This document shows, piece by piece, positions 47,817 to 59,290 of a stretch of DNA of 64,000 bases. The stretch covers positions 3,684,001 to 3,748,000 of the forward strand of contig JARFIW010001104.1 of the NCBI GenBank assembly GCA_036346225.1. The letters run 5' to 3'. Positions within the stretch are counted from its first letter, which is position 1, and every line of letters starts with the position of its first letter. Both the position numbers and the translations under genes were made by a program. Under the pieces are notes generated by a model that saw only the letters and a program-made list of their open reading frames with translations, did no database searches and was not told the DNA's origin. This stretch comes from Platerodrilus igneus. Its lineage: Eukaryota > Arthropoda > Insecta > Coleoptera > Lycidae.

Positions 47817-48455
47817 TTAATCATGTGTTCCCATTAGTTGTTCAGTCAATAGGGAAAGCAATCCAGATGACGTTATTGGACCCTTGTCAGTAATTAGGAG
47901 AGGTCTTTTGTGTTTAATTATTTTAATTGATTCATACGCATATAGGGAGGAATATATTGGCACCACTTTTAACAGCTTGACATTTTCTAGTTTAACCGGG
48001 TGGCTGGTTTCAAAAATGTTTGGCGACTTGAGATACTTAATATTTTCCATATTTGAAATAAACATTGTGCTCTTTAAATCTAGTCGTAACATTTCACTAA
48101 GCCTGACTAATATATATTTGAGAGCATCCTGGTCCCGAACAGCTAATCTCATAAATCCCCGACTTTTGTAACTTGTCCACTTTGTCTTTTGGATTACCTA
48201 ACAGATCTCTAATTTTATTAATATTATTATAAGCAATTTTGGAATTAAATTGTTCAAATATTTTATTAAGGCCTTTAGTGGTGCTGTGAAAAGGAAGTTT
48301 AAATTTGATTACTTCATTACTGGTGTTAGGTTCCAAAGTCGTTGATTTACGGATGTTATTTCTATTCTTACATTTTCTTAGAATATTATCTATAATAACC
48401 ATCGAGAAACCATTGTGAATCGCTATTTGTTTAATAAGTGTGTAACTTACTTTTT
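47817..48455 (-). pseudogene. Penelope-like element: linker and GIY-YIG endonuclease fragment
   Basis: Minus-strand reading from 48455: LIKQIAIHNGFSMVIIDNIL and KFKLPFHSTTKGLNKIFEQF (linker), then SGIYEISCSGPGCSQIYISQ, which is the GIY-YIG motif with the second Gly changed to Ser. After a one-base break near 48125 the nuclease tail continues (HPVKLENVKLLKVVPIYSSL, KHKRPLLITDKGPITSS). It is a different family from the copy at 24553. It fits directly onto the RT fragment at 54978-56330, suggesting a single element split apart. Confidence 0.85.
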
Positions 48456-51400
48456 CCCGGTATTATGAAAAAGCAAATACACGACGAAGCATGGAGCAAA
48501 CTTCAGCGCAGCTGGCATCGACCTTTGGAGGTTTCGGTGGCTGCATGGACTTGTAATTTTAAGGAGATAAATATGAGGATGTCAATAGTCAAAAGAGAGA
48601 ATATAAATCAAGTACCTTGGCTATATTACAAAAATAAACTTCCATTCAAAAAAGAAGTATTACAATCAGATTAAATATGAAGTTGAATTCGTTTATCATT
48701 AATTTTAACTTTGCTATTATTGAGAACAATTTTAATTTTACTATTATTGAGAAAACCTTCAAACATAAATAAGTTTTCTTGTCGCCTACGTGTAAGGAAA
48801 CTTTCACAGTTACAGCTATGTTAATATTATTATAAGCAATCAATATGAGGAAACAGTTCAGTTACTAATATTTCAGAAAAACATATTTACCTACTTTGTG
48901 TTAGGTACGTAAGGAAACTTTTATTGCTTTAGCAAAACAATTAGCAATAAAAGAACCTAAACCACAAGTTTCATGAAACCCAGGGTATACACTTTAGTTG
49001 TACTAAATAAATGACTTAAAGTTATACAAACATATTTTATGTTGTAGCAGGACAATGTAAATTTGACAAATATATGTTAATAATACTATTACTATTCATA
49101 AATCGTAACAAAACTTTACTTCAACTTTTGCTTTTGTTAATTATCACTGAAGAAAACTTAGATGTAAAGCACATACCTGTATATTTCCTTTATTACTGTA
49201 TATTAGAAAGATACCTGCTGCTTAATACTGTAGAGAACTAGGAAGACGAACAAGTGGCTCTTGAACCATAACCAAAATTGGTAGTCGAGTTTGATTCAGG
49301 CAAGAAACAAAACATCTGCCATCCAATGTAGATAGGCTTTTAAATGTAACAACAAACCACTAACTTAATTTTGTTTTGTAGTTGTGAAGGTAAAACGGTA
49401 AATGCCAGAAATGAATTCCAAGTAATATTACTATTTAGAGACAACTTAAAGTTTCAAAGAAATCTTTCTTTGTATTTATAGTGAAGCTACTTTAAAGTTA
49501 ACTAGGTAAAAATATAAGATAGCATCACGGTAGAGTAATCATACTTTGAAGCGAGTACAATCGAGCCTCTCAGAAGTACCCTACAATACGAGTGTGAAGG
49601 AAATACCACAAGGTACATTGAAATTATAACAGGTTTCAATCTATAACAATCCTTACCATCATTAAGCCAACCGATGATGTGTAAACAAACTGCGGGATTA
49701 TAAGACGTAACATCAAGTGATTCCATAAAATTATTTCTGTTAAAATATTGCTATATAATGCCGGACGCTAATACATACCATCCGAAAGCCAGGCATCTTG
49801 AGGAACAAATGGCGTAATGTGCTCACAGCCGGATTTGAAAAAGGATCTGCCATGCACAGACAACTAAAGATAGATCGGCCGGTAATACAGGAAGGAAACT
49901 AACGTCAAGGTAAATCTTTTACAAAGTGTAGATTTGAAACTACCTCACTTGTGTTACTGGAAAATAACTATCAATAAAATAGGGGTTACATGTTACTACA
50001 TTTATTTCGAAGTAATAATTCAAATAACTTGTTATATAATAAAAGATATATTTTGATATATGATATTTGAACCTTGACGCACTGAAGTACCACTCAGATA
50101 TAGACTTCTAGTTCGAAAAATGATTGATGAAGAAGATGGTGAGGGCAGTTAGTTGTTAAAGATATGTAGAATAATATTTCAGAGAAAATGAAGTTTTAAG
50201 ATTTCAAATTGTGTGTTGGTGATTTCGTAAAGTAAATTTGAAAAGTATGTTCCAATGAAGTGAACTGCTGTTGCTTGTATATCATAAAATTTTGTTTCAA
50301 TATTTAAAAGGAAACTTCACTGCCATGTGAATATGTATGTAAAGCTAAAATTTGAAGTCACTTAGTACGTTTTTATTAGATTTAAGTTAGTTATAAAATG
50401 TAGAAATTTTATTTACTTTTCAGTATATAGTTGTAAGTCCATTATATCATTGAAATTCACTTCTTGCAACTTTGTAGAGATCCAACTCATCTAAAAAGAA
50501 ATTATTTAGCACGTGTTGTTAGGATTAAAATATTAAAATATCAATCAAAATTTATAAATTTACGGCCAATGACATTTGTGTATTAGTTTACTCCAAATTA
50601 GAATTTGACAAGAGCAATAAGATCTGTTAATAAAAAGATGGATCATAAAATGTTAGTTGAAAGAGAATTGTAAAGAGTAGGCTGGTTTAATGTTTTAAGA
50701 GGCATCTCCAGAGAGATGAAAAAGACAGTTAGTTGTTGAATTTTGAAAAAAATAGAAGTTTTTTGTAAAAAATTTAGAAAATTTTAAAAGAAATAGTATA
50801 GAATTTGAAGAGATATTTTATTGTTAACGAAAGTTGTACATGACAGATACAAAACTGAATTATTTTGAATACATTAATTTACCCGAAATTGAGAAAATTA
50901 TTGTTTGTAGCAGTAGTACTAGAATACCCCGTGATTTAAATAAGCACCAGCAAGATTTATGTAAAGCAGAGTCATCAGGAAGAGAGAAACGAACAACCGA
51001 CAACAAAATAAAAATCGTAAATTCTGTAATACACAATTTTAAAACGTACTTATCTTCAGGTATTAAGAACCCGCATCTGTTTCGAGTCGTTGCTGTAGGC
51101 AGTGGAGCTTCATTGATCAGCAGCAAGACGTTTCATTGGAATTCAGGTATTAGTTTTATCAGTGTCATATTTTAAACACTTAACCCGTTATACTCAATTG
51201 AAATCTTAATTTATTAACCAATATAAACTGTTTTACTGTGCGTGTCTTTCAAGTAATTGTTTACACTGTCACATTTCGAAATAGCTTATGTAGAATTAAC
51301 AAGAGGTCATTTGATTGGCAGTGTCACGTACATCTGTATACAGTTCAGAACTCACGCTGTCTGCAGATATTGATTTATTCACAAAAATTAACCTGAGATA

Positions 51401-51547
51401 AGAGTTTTCATTGGTCGAAGCGCAGATTAAAAAAAAAACTAATAGAGAAGTTAGTAATTCATTAATTAAAGAAAAAATTCATACATACTTGCTATTCAGT
51501 ATAAATTTTCATATATATTAAGCGTATGCGCAAAACAGGGCTAGAAT
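48456..51547. other. Noncoding stretch with two weak exon-like candidates
   Basis: AT-rich. A splice-flanked minus-strand frame at 49657-49736 and a plus-strand 113-codon frame at 50834-51175 (LFRVVAVGSGASLISSKTFH before a GGTATTAG donor-like site) are the only codon-like stretches. Neither matches a family I know. Confidence 0.5.
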
Positions 51548-51680
51548 AGTATATTGTACAACAAGCATGGAATGATGCCCATTTCTCACGAGTATGATAA
51601 ATTGCAGCACGTGCTGAAAGCGAGTGCTGCAAATCATACGAGTGAGAAATGGGCATTCCATGCGTGTTGTACACTATACT
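51548..51680. repeat. Long palindrome (MITE-like hairpin)
   Basis: Arms of about 60 bases: left begins TAGTATATTGTACAACAAGC and holds TGCCCATTTCTCACGAGTAT. The right arm is its near complement, with CATACGAGTGAGAAATGGGC. The loop is short (near GTGCTGAAAGCGAGTGC). It lies just downstream of the recombinase gene. Confidence 0.9.
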
Positions 51681-51877
51681 TTTTCTACGACTGTAGTACG
51701 TACTTTTTAAATGTGATACCTCTTTTGTTAATATTATAAAATACATGGTAAATATAGGAGTATACATATTATTAATATCATAAGTTTATTATCGTTTGTG
51801 AATATACATAAATTCAAAGAAAAGTACAAATTTATCATAATAAAAGTAAATAAATTGATTTAAGTTTAGTTTTTAGA

Positions 51878-52999
51878 TTAATTATTATTAACAATATTAA
51901 AGGTTACATTGCAATTATTAAACGTCATTGTAGAAGGTGTTTTCCCAAAAACTAAATTTTCTTGACGTTGGAAATTCTTGTCTTTGGACGTTGATGGAAC
52001 ATTTGATGTGCTATCAATTGAATTTTGTATTATGTTGCCTACATTCAACTTATTTGTTAAAGAATCGGCTATATAGTTTTCGGCGACTGATGTTGATTTC
52101 CAGCCACCGTACCTTTTTAAAGATGTTATATCTTCTCCAGCATCTACAAGAATAGTGGCGGAAGATCTCCGGAAGCAATGACCAGTATATAATTCCGGAT
52201 TGGGTAGTTTTAAATACGTTGCAATTTGCTTTCCCATAGCACCAAATTTATTGATACCCACTTTCTGTGTGGTGCATTTTCCTTTTTGATAATTTAAAAA
52301 AAAAACTAGGATCGCAAACATTTGATGGACGTAGATTCCAGTATTTTTTTGTAATTTCATAAAAATTACTCGTTATCGTAAAGCTGCATATAATTTTTAT
52401 TTTCGTGTCGGGAACTATAACTAATATCGCAGAACCCAATTCCGTGAAATGAGTAATCTTCATCTGATGTAATTCCTGTCTGCGGCAAGCACCCATAATT
52501 CCCATAATTAATGCAGTCTGTAACAATATAAAAATAGCTATAAACACGCATTATTCTCCTAAGTTAATATTACATACTTTTGTCAGAAGAAACTGTTGAT
52601 CCGGAGCCTCAGTAATAAATTTATTTATTTCCTCTGTTGTAAAAATTTTTGATTTTTTCGATTTATAACCGCTTGACTTCCGTTTGAGAAACGCTCTAAA
52701 TTTTCCATACTTTGATATATCTACATTATGATGAATGGTGAGACTTGTTCTCAACTTAGAATAATGCGTCCACAATGTCGGAGATTTATACTTATTAGAT
52801 AATTCATTAAAGTACGCAATTAAAACATTTTCAGAATAAGATGTTGTCTTTTGATCTCTTCGCCAATCCATAAACGATTTATAAGCAGTCTCATATTTTT
52901 TTTGGAAATTTCCTGTAATAAATTTAATGTAGTTGCATTTGCAGCTTCCACAATATTTGGAGGCGTCGGTTCTGGTTCGCTTTCACTATCACTAGCCAT
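51878..52999 (-). CDS. Crypton-like tyrosine recombinase gene (two exons)
   Basis: Starts at ATG 52999 with an acidic head (ASDSESEPEPTPP). The core-binding domain follows (YETAYKSFMDWRRDQKTTSY, LWTHYSKLRTSLTIHH, IFTTEEINKFITEAPDQQFL) up to donor ACAAAA|GTATGT at 52578. A 60-bp intron (52518-52577) with acceptor GTTACAG leads to the catalytic domain: ALIMGIMGACRRQELHQM (first Arg), then GHCFRRSSATILVDAGEDI (H-x-x-R), GGWKS and the C-terminal Tyr in VAENYI. All tyrosine-recombinase residues appear present. Two frame breaks, near 52902 (eight A on the coding strand) and 52296-52305 (ten T), are each repaired by one extra base. No RT is attached, which points to Crypton or a domesticated derivative and not DIRS. 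Confidence 0.85.
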
Positions 53000-53186
53000 T
53001 TTTTAAAGACTGCAAATACTTTAAGATTTTAAACGCTTTCTCAGTATGAAATTATTTATTTGACATTTGTTGGTTTATTATTTGTTTCATAGCCCACCTT
53101 TGAAAACTCGGCCGTCATTGGAAATAAGATGCAAGTGCAGGGCTACTTGATTAATAGAAATATAAGCGCAACCGTGCAAATTGAAC

Positions 53187-53235
53187 ATTCCCGCACTAGT
53201 TGCTTAGCAACTTGCCTAGCAACGAGTGCGGGAAT
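53187..53235. repeat. GC-rich palindrome upstream of the recombinase gene
   Basis: 24-base arms (ATTCCCGCACTAGTTGCTTA and its near complement ending CGAGTGCGGGAAT) around one base. It lies about 190 bases before the recombinase ATG. Confidence 0.85.
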
Positions 53236-54977
53236 AAAAACCTGTTGTAGCAGTATAAAATCCTGCTAGTATCACTATAGGTAGGCAACCCTAATTACGA
53301 GTGTATACATCTATGGTAGTATAAATTTCTATTGCAAATAAAACCAGATAGAACAGAGTAGGGATTCGAGATCTAACGGCTTGACTCGGGGTCGCTTGGG
53401 TTTCCTCCTTCTTGTTGAGTTGATCTTGCAAGCAAGAAGATGTTTGGAGAAATTTATTTGATATTAAAAATTCTCTCAAAGAAGCGAGTCCGATTTAAAC
53501 AGTTTTGTTTAACGAAACTTACAGCAGGCTAGTGGTATGTAAGATTTCTTTTAAATAAAATTTGTTAATGAAGTATTACAAATTTTAGCTGTCAAGTTAC
53601 GTGAATCAAACTATTATAGTTAATTTAAATTAGATTACTACGGCAACTTCTTGAACGAAGGTGGTTTCCAGTTATCTAATGACGTTGCTTAAAATTGGAC
53701 TTGATTAAAAACGGAATTTACTAGGAGGCTGTACCATGAGAATTTAATGCAAATAACAGGTGACGAATCCACACGTGCAAGTTGGAGCGCAAAGGTGGCT
53801 GATATTGTACAATTTCATGTTCCATCGAAAAGGTCAAGTAAAGTCAAGGTCGCAGCTGGAGGCTAGGTTTGGGCTGTTGGCAGACAGATGGTTGTTGTTG
53901 TACTACAAATCCTGTAACTAGGTAATTATTGCTTCTAATCTGATCGAGGTTTGAAACAAAATTTAATTACTCCAAGTGTAAACATTTCTGGCGGTTTAAA
54001 TTCATTGCTATTTTAAAATTGTTAGTAAGTTATTAAATACCTGCTCGATAATTTAATTACGGTATCAGTCCACAATTACTACACGTTAAATTTGAACTAG
54101 AATGACGTTACCTAATTTTCATTTCACTTTGAACATATAGCAAATTTGCATAAAGGCTTGGTACACATATTATGCATTAACATACAGTGTAACACTGATG
54201 AGGGTATGAGCTCAGACCATTATCGGCGCTTAAAATTTGATTGTAAAGATTTAATATGAATTAATTTTCCATTAATTGTACATAATAATTATTGACATAT
54301 GAAAGTTTATGTCAGGTTGTATATAGTTTTGCAGTCTGAAGTTTTACTTAATGAATTAAGGCAAATCATTGTTTTTTTACCTACGTTTTATTGTACATAT
54401 ATTACTGCAACATTAGAATTATTTTTTTGCCCTTCAATTATTTTATTTATTGAACTGGTGTGATGTGACTTAGTGCATTAAATGGTACACTACTGTGTTA
54501 AGCTATACAGGTCAGCCCACCCCTGAGGAAGTATTAGATGTTTCATGCTCTTAAGTTATTATAGCTTAGGCTATGCGTTTTTTTAGTAAGCAAAATTTAG
54601 TGTTTTGTTTAGATTCTGCCATACTTGGGGAGACGGAGTTTGCAGCCAGTGCAGCAGTCCCGAGGTAACTGGTATAATTTTACTCCCTTACAGATAGGTG
54701 TACCAAGGAGTAGACACTGTATAGAATGTAGTAGATTTCTCTATCAAAAACACACCTAAAATAGGCTCGTTCCAAAACAGTCGTAGAAAAAAGAAATTAT
54801 AGGGGAATTTAGTGCATTGCTAACTTGCTCATATATTATAATATTTATTTTAAAAGAAAGTAAATTCTTACATGAATGAAATTATGAATTTGTGCTATAG
54901 CATAATACAACCTAAATATAACTCATACTTTAAATTACAAGATACAATGCATGAAAATAAGTTAAAGGGGAACTTCT
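53236..54977. other. Noncoding AT-rich stretch
   Basis: No gene. One word, CAGTCGTAGAAAAAAG (54779-54794), is the inverse of CTTTTTCTACGACTG next to the palindrome at 51548-51680, hinting at related repeat ends. Confidence 0.5.
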
Positions 54978-56330
54978 TTAGTTTGTAAAGATAAAAAAAG
55001 AAGGAAAAATGACTAGTGGAAAACTGGCATGAGTTACCAGTGCAAGCTCATTAAACCTGTCACTATTTAAAGGAAAATTAATTAACCTGTTCACTAAAAA
55101 ATTGAAAGCCGTCAGTTTATGTTGTAAACTGTGACTGAAAGAGAATAAAGTAAAACTATTAACATTATTTTCCTTCCTATAAATATCAAATTCTAGTTTA
55201 TTACGGTTTCTAATTACTAGTGTATCTAGAAACAGCAATTGTCCATTATTCCCTGTTCGTATGTGAATTTTATACTTTTAACTTTTGAATTTAATTCATT
55301 AAGGAAATTATCAACATTTGATTTTGAAGTGTCAAAAATAGCAAAAATTTCATTCACGTACCTTATTCATATTCTTGAAAAGTATTTGGAATTCTCTTTA
55401 AACTCAGTTTCAAAGCGTGACATAAACCAATTAGCTATGAGCGGTGAAAGATGTTTCCCATTGTAGTTCCTTCATGTTGTTCGTACAATTTGTTGTTAAA
55501 TTGAAAAAGGTTCTGAGACATGCAATGTCAAACAAGCTTGACATATTCTTTGATTTTATCGTCATAAACGTTACTATCTATTAGAGCAACCTTTAAATAT
55601 GTCAAAGTACGTGGTATAGAAACACTAGAGAATAATGAACTGACGTCAAATGAAATTAAGAATTTGTTCTCTTCTAATGTAATATCCTTAACTTTATTAA
55701 TAAACTCTAGAGGGTTTTGTACAGCCAAACTATTTATCTTTAACTTCCTAAGTTCATTTGACAACCACTGTGATAACCGATAAGTCAGTGAGTTAATACC
55801 TGAAACAATTGGTCTTATCGATTTATCTTTCTTGTGAATTTTAAGCGAGCAGTACACTTTTAGAATTTCCTGGTTTGAAACTGTCAATTTTAATTTTAAT
55901 GTGGGTGAAATTAGGTTTGGGCATTGCTTCAAAACAGACTGTCATGTTTACCATTTTATTTAAAAGAATCTCATTTTTCTCTTTGTGACTATTGGTCTAT
56001 AAGGATCCTTAGATATCAAGGTTTCTACTCTATCAACAAAGTCCTGTATGTCTAGAATGACCAACCTATTACCCTAGTCTGTTTTTAAACAATAGCAATC
56101 TTTCTGTTGTAATTCTTTAATAATCAGAAGGTCTTTTCTTGCTTGTTATGAGACTTTTCTTGCGGAGAAACGTAAGTTATCCAAAAGTTGAATTTTGCAC
56201 GCGTTCCTAAGGAAATTTTTTGATTCATCATCTAACCTTGAAGTAGAGCTCTCAATTCATACAATTACATCTTCCAAAGGGATTTTCGTATGTTCTAACC
56301 CAAATTTTAAGCCTCGATCAAGAAAAGCCA
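54978..56330 (-). pseudogene. Penelope-like element: reverse transcriptase fragment
   Basis: Minus-strand reading: NRLVILDIQDFVDRVETLIS near 56050 (N-terminal RT), then an open stretch 55932-55528 with SLKIHKKDKSIRPIVSGINS and FLISFDVSSLFSSVSIP (catalytic Asp). Then, with breaks, LIANWF-like sequence and the YVDD box changed to YVNE (about 55350-55361). FLDTLVIRNRNKLEFDIYRK and HSLQHKLTAFNFLVNRLINF follow, to 54990. Loss of the YVDD aspartates means this copy is dead. The GIY-YIG part expected next is at 47817-48455. Confidence 0.85.
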
Positions 56331-56850
56331 ATTCTTCATTATTAAAGATTTTCTACAAAGATAAATAAGGGATTTAGGTTCATATTTAATTTCCCAAAGT
56401 AATAACTTTTTAACTACAATTGCATAAATGGAAGACAGAAAAATTCGGTTGAATCTCTGATAATATGGTATGACATTTTTATATTTGTAGGAAACCACCT
56501 AACACACCATAGATAGATAGTTTATAATCGATTGTATCCTTAATTTAGAAGCAGGGTGATAGTCAATATTTCTATCTTCACATCAGTAGATGTCATGTAA
56601 CAAATTAAAACTAGCGATTTTTAATGTCCAAGATTATTTGCATATTATCACCATACATCAGACTTTTACAAGCAACAATGGCTTTTTACAAAAAATATAA
56701 AATACATAGTAGTTAACAGAAAAAAATTGAATTAATGCCAAACATTTCTTATTAGAAAAACGATACGCAATAGTATGATACCTGACAAATTTACATTGTG
56801 ATACCATTGCTAACAGTAATAATGTTCTTAAAAAATTTAATTAATCTTAC
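56331..56850. other. Intron sequence between the Penelope fragment and the host exon
   Basis: No coding feature recognised; ends at the donor GTAAGATT (56843-56850, minus strand). Confidence 0.55.
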
Positions 56851-57067
56851 CTTATAATCCTTTGTCTCCCAAAATCAATCTTTACTCCACATATATAATT
56901 TGCACCTAATAATGTTTTTATTGCCGAACGAACAGAATAAAAATCATAACCTGTAAGATTTCTAAGTTCCTTCAATGCCATGCCATCTTCACCACTATTA
57001 TTAATGAACATGTAGACTTGATACAGCAACGGTCTATTAAAAATCATTTCTTTTGAGTTTTCTTCGT
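56851..57067 (-). CDS. GTF3C1: TFIIIC large subunit (GTF3C1-like), winged-helix exon
   Basis: A 217-bp exon with acceptor TTTTATTTTTTGCAG before 57067 and donor ATAAG|GTAAGATT after 56851. The peptide runs from DEENSKEMIFNRPLLYQVYM through GMALKELRNLTGYDFYSVRS to DFGRQRIIR. This matches the human GTF3C1 winged-helix segment before and including EDEGRQRTTKYI. It ends on AG, which the first base of the 22019 exon completes to Arg, giving the conserved GRQR-x-x-(R/K)-Y join. The Met at 57122 is upstream of the acceptor and not a start. N-terminal exons must lie right of the window or be too short to recognise. Confidence 0.9.
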
Positions 57068-58899
57068 CTGCAAAAAATAAAACCAGTATAAAATTTTCAA
57101 ATGATTGAGCCACAGATAACATGTAAGTTTACTTATTCGTTAAAATGAAAATAAAGTACACAAATTAATAATAATGGAAAAATATGCTTTTGTTATGTGA
57201 TATGTCACAAAATATTTTATAAATAGACAAAAATATGGAACGCATCAGTACATATGCTTTATGAATGAATCTATAACTTAATAGTTATCCTTCATTATGG
57301 AAGAATACTTTGAATACTATAAAACTCAATTTAAAAATCAAGGAAAAATATTATGATATTGTAACACCTTGGCGGTACGTTAAACAAAACCAGATGTAAA
57401 AAAAATTAATCTTACAAGAACAAACTAATATTGAAGCACCCTGTATAGTAGATTTCATGAATAGCTAATATTAATTAAGCATGATGTTTTAATTAGGACA
57501 GTTAATACAATTAAAGCAATATAAAAATAAACTTTCTTAAAATAAATTGGTTCAATTTAATAGAATACTAAGATATCGCATTAATCGTTCAATAGGATAA
57601 ACCCTGCGACAATATAAACTGTTAGAATGAAAGATTTTTATAAAGCATACAATATAATAAATATGTATCAAAAACAAAGCAACATTCAATAAATAAAACA
57701 TAACAGTACACATTACTGAAATTAACTAATATGTGTGAAATGCAGAATTATATATGGAACAAGGCTAAATGTTCATGGATAAAGTGCATAAGTATGTGAC
57801 TAGTAGGTAATTAATGGGACAATCATATTATTATTAAGCATAGATTAAAATGGTTACATTGTAGTAGCAGATGCTGACTGCAATTGCAATTGAACGAATT
57901 TTTATAATGGGAGACATCAAATTAGTAGTTAGAACCGATGGAAAAAAATGAATGAATTATTCACGATCAGGTAATTAATAAGGTCGAAAATGTAGTCATA
58001 CAAGGAACTAATACCGCAAAGGTGACATACAGTTGGAATTGGTATGAGAACAAGTTCAAAGTTGAAAGTGGTAAAGGCGCACAGTTTTATGATGAGAATA
58101 TAGAGTTCCCATAGGAAAAGTGCAGCAGGTGACTTGAAATTGAAATTCGCTTGCAAGTCTAAAGTGGGTTCACACTTGTGTGGGGGGTAAATATAATGTC
58201 ATGATCAATGAGGTAAATGGTTAAGGAACCTGGAAAGATCTTCTTCCAAAAATTTGGATTTGATGAAATATTGTTTCAATAAAGCTGTTAGTTGGAAAGA
58301 AAGCAGGAATGGGCATACTAATGGTTTCTGGAAATCCTTAACAACCATTTTTATGAAATTAAACAGTGAGTAGAACGAGTTTTTATTTTTATACTTATAA
58401 ATTATGTACATGTGGGTTGTAAATATAAATAGTTGATATTTTATTATATAAGACATTGAACATGATAGTGATTATTCTGTTGAACGATGAATTAGCGACA
58501 GAACGGGTGTCGGTTAAATTTAAGCATATTGCTATCATTTTAAAATATTAAGAAATATACATATGTATTGACTATAAAATATTTTTGAATGGATCACGAA
58601 AGCATAAAGGGAAAAGTTAGTATTTAACTGTCTTCGATATTTGCTATTAAAGACATTTCCAGCAATTTGGGATTTGTACATTATGTAATTTAATATGAGA
58701 AACAGAAAAATTCAAGTGATAGTAATATATATGGATTTAACTTAATGTTATTTTCTAAGTTTTCTTTTTTTTAGTAATACCTAGCCAGAGTGAGACTAAG
58801 AAACTGTGTGATGTTTTTTTAGTATATTTGTATGTACATTACAACTATTTAATGTCAATAAAGTTTAAGTTTAGGTTGAATTTTATTTACATTTATCTA
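57068..58899. other. Intron/upstream sequence with a broken coding-like patch
   Basis: At 57906-58195 the plus strand reads VTYSWNWYENKFKVESGKG and GAQFYDENIEF, then after breaks GDLKLKFACKSKVGSHLCGG. It looks like decayed protein-coding sequence of a family I do not recognise. Nothing else is seen. Confidence 0.4.
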
Positions 58900-59290
58900 T
58901 GAAGTAGGACAAAAATTAAGTCATTGTAAAAGGATGTCCAGTCACCTCAGTGATGAAACCTTAATTGACAGGCCTTGATTTCAAGGCATTTTATTCTAAA
59001 ATTTTATTTAATTTGACAGAAATTTGATGAGTATTTTGTTTTATGGCATTTTAAAAAAAGGTAACGTATAAAGTGATCGAATTTAGAAAACTTTGCATTT
59101 AGCCATTTTATTTATCATTTTATTATTTTTATTTTAAATTTTATCACTATTTTTATAATTTCTTCCATAGGAATCCACTCCTGCACCTCTGTAGTTAGTC
59201 GACACAATCTTAAATTGTTACAAAGTCTCCGTCCATTCAGGGCAGATCAAAATTTATAACGTAACACTCATATTGCCCGTAACAAAGTTT
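58900..59290 (+). repeat. Dispersed repeat, copy 2 (see 12690-13180)
   Basis: GAATCCACTCCTGCACCTCTGTAGTTAG-type block at 59168 and the TTTGACAGAAATTTGATGAG block near 59014 align with 12690-13180 in the same orientation. Confidence 0.6.

Noticed and set aside
49657..49736. Cassette exon of the TFIIIC gene
   Set aside because: Although its entry phase fits, 80 bases would shift the frame of the giant exon into a stop.
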